60,726 bases of DNA from the NCBI GenBank assembly GCA_001566745.1, contig KQ964598.1:4089-64814 (forward strand). The letters run 5' to 3'. The translations under genes and the position numbers were made by a program. The notes under the pieces are model-generated. The model ran no database searches. It saw only the letters and a program-made list of their open reading frames with translations, and was not told the origin of the DNA. Shown here in pieces: positions 55,641 through 60,726 of this stretch (the stretch's first letter is position 1; every line of letters begins with the position of its first letter). This DNA is from Conidiobolus coronatus NRRL 28638 (Eukaryota; Entomophthoromycota; Entomophthoromycetes; Entomophthorales; Conidiobolaceae).

Positions 55641-56740
55641 CTTCCAACTCTACTGCTACTATATTAAAGGATGTGATGAATCATTCATAAAAGCTGAGAC
55701 AGCTTGGATATTTAGGTATATTGTTCCCTATAAACGTGCTAAAAGTTCTGCTTCAGAGGGACTTGAATTAGAACCTAAACATGTTGCTACATTCTTAAAA
55801 TTCTTAAATTTAGAGCACTTAGAAGTTCCTACTAAAGAAACTTCCTTCTATTTTAGCTTCAACTAAACCAAAGTCTACTCCCAGTATCAAGAGACCTGTT
55901 AAGCAAAATGCTCATCAACTTTCTAAGGTTAATGGAGTAGATGCTTTTATTAATGTAATATAATATGAAACAGTAGTGAAATTGAAAAGAATCTAAATCA
56001 GAGACGTAGGCCTGATGGAACCAAAGACCCATTAGATCACTTTTCTTGAATGAATTCAGAAGAGATATATTAAAAAAGGCTCTTAATGATCATCTTATCC
56101 CATATGCTTCAAAATGGATGTTCCAAAAGTTACGCACTGATGGGGAAGAGGTAGTCCTCAAGCAAATTGAAGAAAAGTTTTATCGCAAAGCTAACATGGC
56201 ACCTTTCAGACCACCGAATGACCCTACTGCAGTACCAAAGATTCTTGCTTTAACCTGCGGTCGTGATATTCGCGATTCACCCAATGTTGCCGTATTTGCC
56301 AATTCTTCTTCTCAGATTTCTAATACATTATCATTTGGTGATTTAAGAAACGATCAGAGTAAGCAAGATTTGTATAATTTTATTAGCAAGTGCAACCCCG
56401 ATGCTGCTGTTATTTCTGGCTTACATTACTGTACAAACCGTTTTTATAATGATGTATCAAAGATTGTTGATGAATACTAGAAATAACAAGTTATCAGAGC
56501 TTAATTTTGATGATTTTCAAAGATTTTGGAGAGTTATAAGCAGGTAAGAAAGAACTGTACACTCTCAATGATCTGTGACGAAATCCAAAATCCTTATTAT
56601 GACCACCGATCTCCTTATCTTCCTGCCTCTCCACATGAACTCTTTGCTCAGCTTACAGGTGAGTCTCCCACGGGGTTGGTAAGGGTTCCCTTACTGCCAT
56701 TCTTTCCTTATTTGGTAATCCCTGCTACTTTTCCTTTTTA
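55613..56740 (+). pseudogene. SPT6 transcription elongation factor, multiply disrupted copy
   Basis: Three separate blocks follow SPT6 order. At 55613-55855: FIKAETAWIFRYIVPYKRAK and FLKFLNLEHLEVP (the 'E-A-x-W-I-(Y/F)...L-x-F-(I/L)-...-V-P' block before the tower helices). At 56046-56480: ALNDHLIPYASKWM, ILALTCGRDIRDSPNVAVFA and FISKCNPDAAVISGLHY (the YqgF-like domain). At 56526-56680: SYKQVRKNCTLSMICDEIQN, PYYDHRSPYLPA and ELFAQLTGESP (the segment leading to the S1 domain). Everything between (HtH core, HhH, DLD) is deleted. SPT6 is an essential histone chaperone of about 1,400-1,700 residues, so this must be a second, non-functional copy. Confidence 0.7.
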
Positions 56741-56752
56741 GTTTTTTATAAT

Positions 56753-56896
56753 TTAAATTGGTTGCATAGTTAATGTGTATAATTCTTCTTGTGAATAAGA
56801 TCTTTGTCCAGTTTCTGTTTTGTATACTTTAACATACACTTTAACATATACACCTTCCATTTTACCAATAATATAATTACCAATTATTTGCTCCAT
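56753..56896 (-). pseudogene. Internally deleted paralogue of the orphan gene at 60027
   Basis: ATG at 56896 and 47 codons: MEQIIGNYIIGKMEGVYVKV, then YVKVYKTETGQR, then SYSQEELYTL. The first 30 residues match the N-terminus of the gene at 60027-60497 and the last 10 match its C-terminus, with about 100 residues removed in between while keeping the frame. An extra VKVY shows a small tandem duplication. It is too short to fold like the parent. Confidence 0.7.
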
Positions 56897-57217
56897 TTTT
56901 TAATAGTTCATTTTTTTTCAAATATTATACCCCGGGGACAGCATTGTCGGAAATCAGCTATTTCTTTGAGAAATTATTAAACTTTATAGATACAGTGCAG
57001 TTATCTTATACATAGAATGTGCTATCGCAGTCGCTTGATTCCAGTGAAAATGATTTTAGGGATGAATGCCCAGTAGCGTTCGTGGCCACCCGCAGTACGA
57101 AGTAATTAGTTTTGGTGTTTGTTGAATATTTAACAAAATTTTTGATAGTGGGGACTACTCAGCCAAAGAATTGGCTTCAAACAGCTTAAACACCCTTCGG
57201 GCTCCTATAAAGTCGCT

Positions 57218-57720
57218 TTATAAAAATGATTTGTTCCAAATTTGTTCCAAATCAAAAGGCAACTCCGTTGCAGCTCCGCAAATTGGTGGAAGGGCTCCGG
57301 CAGCATCAGTGGCGGCAGCACGTTCGTTTAATAAATCAAAGTTTTCGTTTTCATCAGCACTAGTGAGCTTTAAAGCCATAAATTGAGCAAGACCCTTGAC
57401 AATTGAAGAAGCAGGGGAGAAATGTGTGGTCAAAGTAGCAAGAAGAGGTTGGATGTGCTTGTGCTTGCGGATAGCTTCCTTTTTGTATTCTAAAGCAAAG
57501 AAGAGGTAGTTGAAAGCTTGAATTCTAATTCCGGAAGCCATGTTGGTGCTATAACCAGTTTGGGTAAGGAATTCAGTTAATTCTTTGAAATGGGGAGTCA
57601 AGAAGCTGATTTCGCTTAATAATAAATCTTCATTAACGCAATCAAGAAGAACGTAGAGAAGCTTTACACCAATTTCACGATGATCAGCATTGGAGCTAGT
57701 TGCGCAACCCTTCTGGAGCT
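57218..57720 (-). pseudogene. HEAT-repeat importin-beta-like (karyopherin) fragment
   Basis: Minus-strand codons without a start: REIGVKLLYVLLDCVNEDLL, then LTPHFKELTEFLTQTGYST, GIRIQAFNYLFFALEYKKEA and HIQPLLATLTTHFSPASSIV. Paired helices with R at the turn ('(V/I)-R-x-x-A-(L/F)-x-(Y/A)-L') are HEAT repeats, and the sequence resembles the N-terminal repeats of Kap123/importin-4 or Pse1. The C-terminal end is replaced by an Ala/Pro-rich run before the stop. Higher in G+C than its flanks. Only about 165 residues survive. Confidence 0.4.
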
Positions 57721-59468
57721 ACACATCATGAGTATTTTTCCTAGCAAAATAAACCATTATCGGTGTAGCTATTTTGTTCGATATAATGACAAGGAGTTGG
57801 AGCGAACCATGTCTCTTAGAGACGCTACAAATAATGTCGCCAATATGTTGTGTCACCAATCATAGCCTAACCTTGAACCCTGGAATAACATTTATGCTTG
57901 AGTAGCAACCCGTGGTTCCCTCAGGGCTAGTACAAAGCCCATGTGTTAATCCGATGGGGATCTCACAGCTGATACAGCTATCCCATTGGTGATAAATTCA
58001 AGCGTTTCTAACGCTTTGGCCATGTTATCAATGGTGGCTTGGGGCTTTTGATAATCTCCATGGGGTTGCGTGCATGGGTCGGACGGGCCACTCTCTAATG
58101 GATCATGCTTTTCGCGGACATCAACAGCTATTTCTTGTCTTACGGGAAGTCTGCGGACACTTATCAAGAAATGAGCAAATAGATTTTTATAAGAACCCTC
58201 TTCTAAAATAAGTCGTTCCGCTTCAACCTATTAAGCATATTTCATATCAGTTTTGGGTAACTTGATCGAATGCTGGCTAATTCGATAGTGTCATTTTCAG
58301 AAAATACTACGAGCCTCCAGAGATAACTGCCTGGTTTAAAAAAAGCCCAACAATATAACCCTCTTTGACATAGACTAATATAAATACTGACAGAAATAGT
58401 ACAAATGTCGCAAGAGATAAACTTGTCTTGGTGAACATTCTGTGTTAATTATTGAGTTATTTACAATTTAATAATATTTTTCAATTAATAGTTTAGTTTA
58501 TTTATATCTCAAATTGGGTTACATCTAGTCAACGTCCTTATGCCGCTTTGTAGAGTTCTATCGGAAATTTATTGCTAGTAACAAAAAATATTGGTCAAGT
58601 TTACTACTTTCTTGAGAAAATAAGGTGTTCCATAATCTCAGGTATAAATTATTTCTTCTCCTCCCTAGAAACAAAGGCAGGAAAGATACACTCGGTCTAA
58701 CATTAGGTGAGCTGACAGATGACGATTTATGAAATGCACTCAAGAGGGTACACATTATTGATCAGGATTACAGCTCTGGACAAGGTACCTCCACTGTCAA
58801 TACCCCACTGGTTTATAACCACTTCCTTCTATTGAGGCTTCTGCTCTTCAACTTGAGCGCATTGCTATTAAGAGTTTAGACCAACCCGTTACGGAAATGG
58901 ATAAAACTTCAGTCAAGGCCAGCGTCAAACACTCAGTGTAGCTAGAGCTTTATTGAGACAGAGTAAAGCACTCGTTATGGGTAAGGGTAAGGTAGCGGAA
59001 TTTTGTAACTAAGCCAGAGCCCTTAGTCGATTTAATTTTATTTAGTTTTATAACGTAAACCGGGTTGCATTTGACTTAAACAGTTAACCTATTTAAGAAA
59101 CTCATCAAAGGTTTAATGGAATATTGAGCTGAATTATTAAATAATTCTACAAGGAAAGCGTTTGTACTGTGAATCGTTTGATTCTCGTCAGTTTGAAATG
59201 ATTCATTCAATAAACCCTTCTACGGGATAAGCTACCCTTGAGTTATAGTGTTGAATTGTGAATACTTTTGTATTGGGCTTAGTGGCTATATAATCGGCAT
59301 CAAAAATTGCAGGAATAGGTAGGTAATATTACTTGGCATAGGATATTAGACTGTCCCCTAGCTGTTGGGGCATAGCGACTCCCCTCAAATCTTTAAAGTC
59401 CTATGTGGTTGGAGGACCAGAATGGGGAACTAAGGAAAGGAATGGGTTATATTTAAGGTGATGACTCT
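57721..59468. other. Decayed region
   Basis: Contains a short minus-strand frame at 57946-58167 (IDNMAKALETLEFITNGIAV), higher in G+C, and a 43-codon minus-strand ORF at 58307-58438 with an N-terminal signal anchor (MFTKTSLSLATFVLFLSVFI). From 58440 to 59460 there is no convincing gene. Confidence 0.35.
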
Positions 59469-59954
59469 TTGATAGTGGAACACTTGTCTTTTATATCCTT
59501 AAATAAAACATATAGAAATATAATTGATGTACCACATGATTGGACGCTTTATAGGTATGGTATTGATAAAGAGAATGGACATCATGCGCTTAGTATTTGC
59601 CCGAGTAAAGTTAATACATTTAATTGTCTTACTATTGATGTTGTGATAAGAAGAGAAGTAGATGACTTAACTAATTATAAAGAAAGAAATATACAAATAG
59701 AAGCTAAATTTTCTCACTCTCGTGATAAAACTATAAGTTATTATAATAAGGAGGGTATTATTAAACTTAGCGGGGAAAATGGAACAGAATTAAAAGGAAA
59801 GACACCACAAAGTATAGTTGATGCTATAGACGAAGTACTCAGAAAAAGCTATGGTAAAAGTGTTAATTATTGGGTATATGGCGGTGGAAAAAAAGGTAAA
59901 AATTGTGTTGATTTTGCTCTAGAAATGGAGGCGAAATTATTAACAATTGCATAA
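59469..59954 (+). CDS. Orphan protein, possible papain-like (LRAT/PPPDE-style) fold
   Basis: 161 open codons. There is no ATG near the 5' end (the frame opens at TTG), so the beginning is uncertain or lost. ENGHHALSICPS carries a candidate His and GKNCVDFALEM near the C-terminus a candidate Cys in an N-C-x-x-F-(A) helix. His before 'N-C-x-x-F' is the arrangement of LRAT, PPPDE and related permuted papain-like enzymes. Distances and the rest of the fold could not be verified. The middle part is Lys/Ser-rich. An alternative is an unrelated orphan. Confidence 0.35.
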   Translation: MIVEHLSFISLNKTYRNIIDVPHDWTLYRYGIDKENGHHALSICPSKVNTFNCLTIDVVIRREVDDLTNYKERNIQIEAKFSHSRDKTISYYNKEGIIKLSGENGTELKGKTPQSIVDAIDEVLRKSYGKSVNYWVYGGGKKGKNCVDFALEMEAKLLTIA

Positions 59955-60026
59955 TGTTTTAAAACAATATTGATTGTTAGAAGAATTTATTATTAAATGT
60001 TGACTTGCTAGAAACTTTTATTGCTC

Positions 60027-60497
60027 CTAGGACCTTGCTAATGTATATAATTCTTCTTGTGAATATTTAACGTTATCCACTATATAATAATCACATTTTA
60101 TATTATTATCTAGAAATGTAAGCAAATCTTTTTTATTAGATATAAATTCGAAAGGTGTATTGTCATATGAGTTTACGATTGATCCGAGTTTAAAATATGA
60201 TATATGATATGGTATATTTTTTACGCATTCTCCTCTGATTGATAATATATTATTACAGTAAAACTCATTATTTATCATCACACCTTCTAAATTATACCTA
60301 GTATTTTTGGTGGGTAATGTTCCTGTGTATATTTCCCATTCATCATCAATGTATTGGAGTATATTGTTCTTATCATCAACAGCGTAGTGTGTATAACATC
60401 TATGTCCAGTTGTATTTTTATATAAGAAAACATATACTTTAACTCGGTCACCTTCTTCCATTTTACCCACAATATATTTATCCACTATTTGTTCCAT
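60027..60497 (-). CDS. Orphan small protein, intact parent of the 56753 copy
   Basis: Start set at ATG 60497 because the truncated paralogue begins at the same Met; the frame extends 13 codons further from a GTG without support. 156 codons. It contains KVYVFLYKNTTGHRCYTHYA, then NILQYIDDEWEIYTGTLPT and NIPYHISYFKLGSIVNSYDN, and ends KYSQEELYTLARS. Beta-rich, with no signal peptide or membrane part. Family unknown. Presence of an extra deleted copy 3 kb away indicates a locally duplicating gene. Confidence 0.5.
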   Translation of the reverse strand: MEQIVDKYIVGKMEEGDRVKVYVFLYKNTTGHRCYTHYAVDDKNNILQYIDDEWEIYTGTLPTKNTRYNLEGVMINNEFYCNNILSIRGECVKNIPYHISYFKLGSIVNSYDNTPFEFISNKKDLLTFLDNNIKCDYYIVDNVKYSQEELYTLARS

Positions 60498-60597
60498 TTT
60501 TAGTTTTAAATAGCTCAGATGTAAAGGGGAACTCACTCAAACAATTAAATAAAAAGTTTTGATTTGAAAACTAATCCAGTCAATATTAATATTAATT

Positions 60598-60618
60598 AAA
60601 ATATATATATATATATAA
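60598..60618. repeat. (TA)n microsatellite
   Basis: About ten TA dinucleotides in uninterrupted series. Confidence 0.85.
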
Positions 60619-60726
60619 AAGCAAGAAAACAACAATGAATCCTAATAGAGGGGAAGGACCAGTAATAGTCAGCTAGCGCAAGTTCGGTCACTCATGAATC
60701 GCTCCTTCACTTCCTTCACAAAAAAT

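Overview
This 60.7-kb window looks like the nuclear genome of an AT-rich, intron-poor early-diverging fungus. The evidence is a Zn(II)2Cys6 regulator with a fungal transcription-factor middle domain, an alternative NADH dehydrogenase with EF-hands, an Atg14-like autophagy protein, Uba4/MOCS3, PHF5A/Rds3, a multi-BRCT checkpoint protein and Pus10. Pus10 is, to my knowledge, missing from the common yeasts, which points away from Saccharomycotina. I cannot name a phylum; Zoopagomycota/Kickxellomycotina or Mucoromycota-like fungi are plausible. There is one assembly gap (N run, 38022-38285).

Layout. Positions 1-20.8 kb are mostly decayed DNA with fragments of a DIL-domain protein, cytochrome P450, GH25 lysozyme, sortilin/Vps10 and an NRPS thioester reductase, among complete-looking orphan ORFs and a cis-prenyltransferase (8.9-10.2 kb). 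Positions 20.9-32.7 kb form a compact host block: AidB-like acyl-CoA dehydrogenase, NDE, PHF5A, BRCT protein, Zn2Cys6 factor and Atg14, with intergenic gaps as short as 45-60 bp. Positions 36-46.9 kb are again a graveyard (Utp10/HEATR1, CAP, GPCR, LINE). Positions 47.3-50.4 kb hold intact UBA4 and PUS10. Positions 52-60.7 kb contain a GATA-finger fragment, protein-primed PolB fragments, a P450 fragment, a broken SPT6 copy, a karyopherin fragment and two small orphan genes.

Most striking are genes of a nucleocytoplasmic DNA-virus type scattered among host genes. They are an intact family B DNA polymerase (33.4-35.6 kb), an intact fused RNA triphosphatase-guanylyltransferase capping enzyme (22.7-23.9 kb), two divergent head-to-head C-terminal pieces of a viral-type RNA polymerase largest subunit (45.0-46.0 kb) and a D5-type primase-helicase fragment (12.3 kb). 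Orphan ORFs at 11.2-12.0 and 50.6-51.8 kb have similar composition. A cytoplasmic replication/transcription set of this kind suggests an endogenised, possibly uncharacterised, fungal DNA virus. A family of PD-(D/E)XK-like proteins (5.1, 17.3, 19.8-20.5 and 41.5-42.0 kb) is a second recurring theme.

All protein family calls were made by eye from motifs; no search was run.
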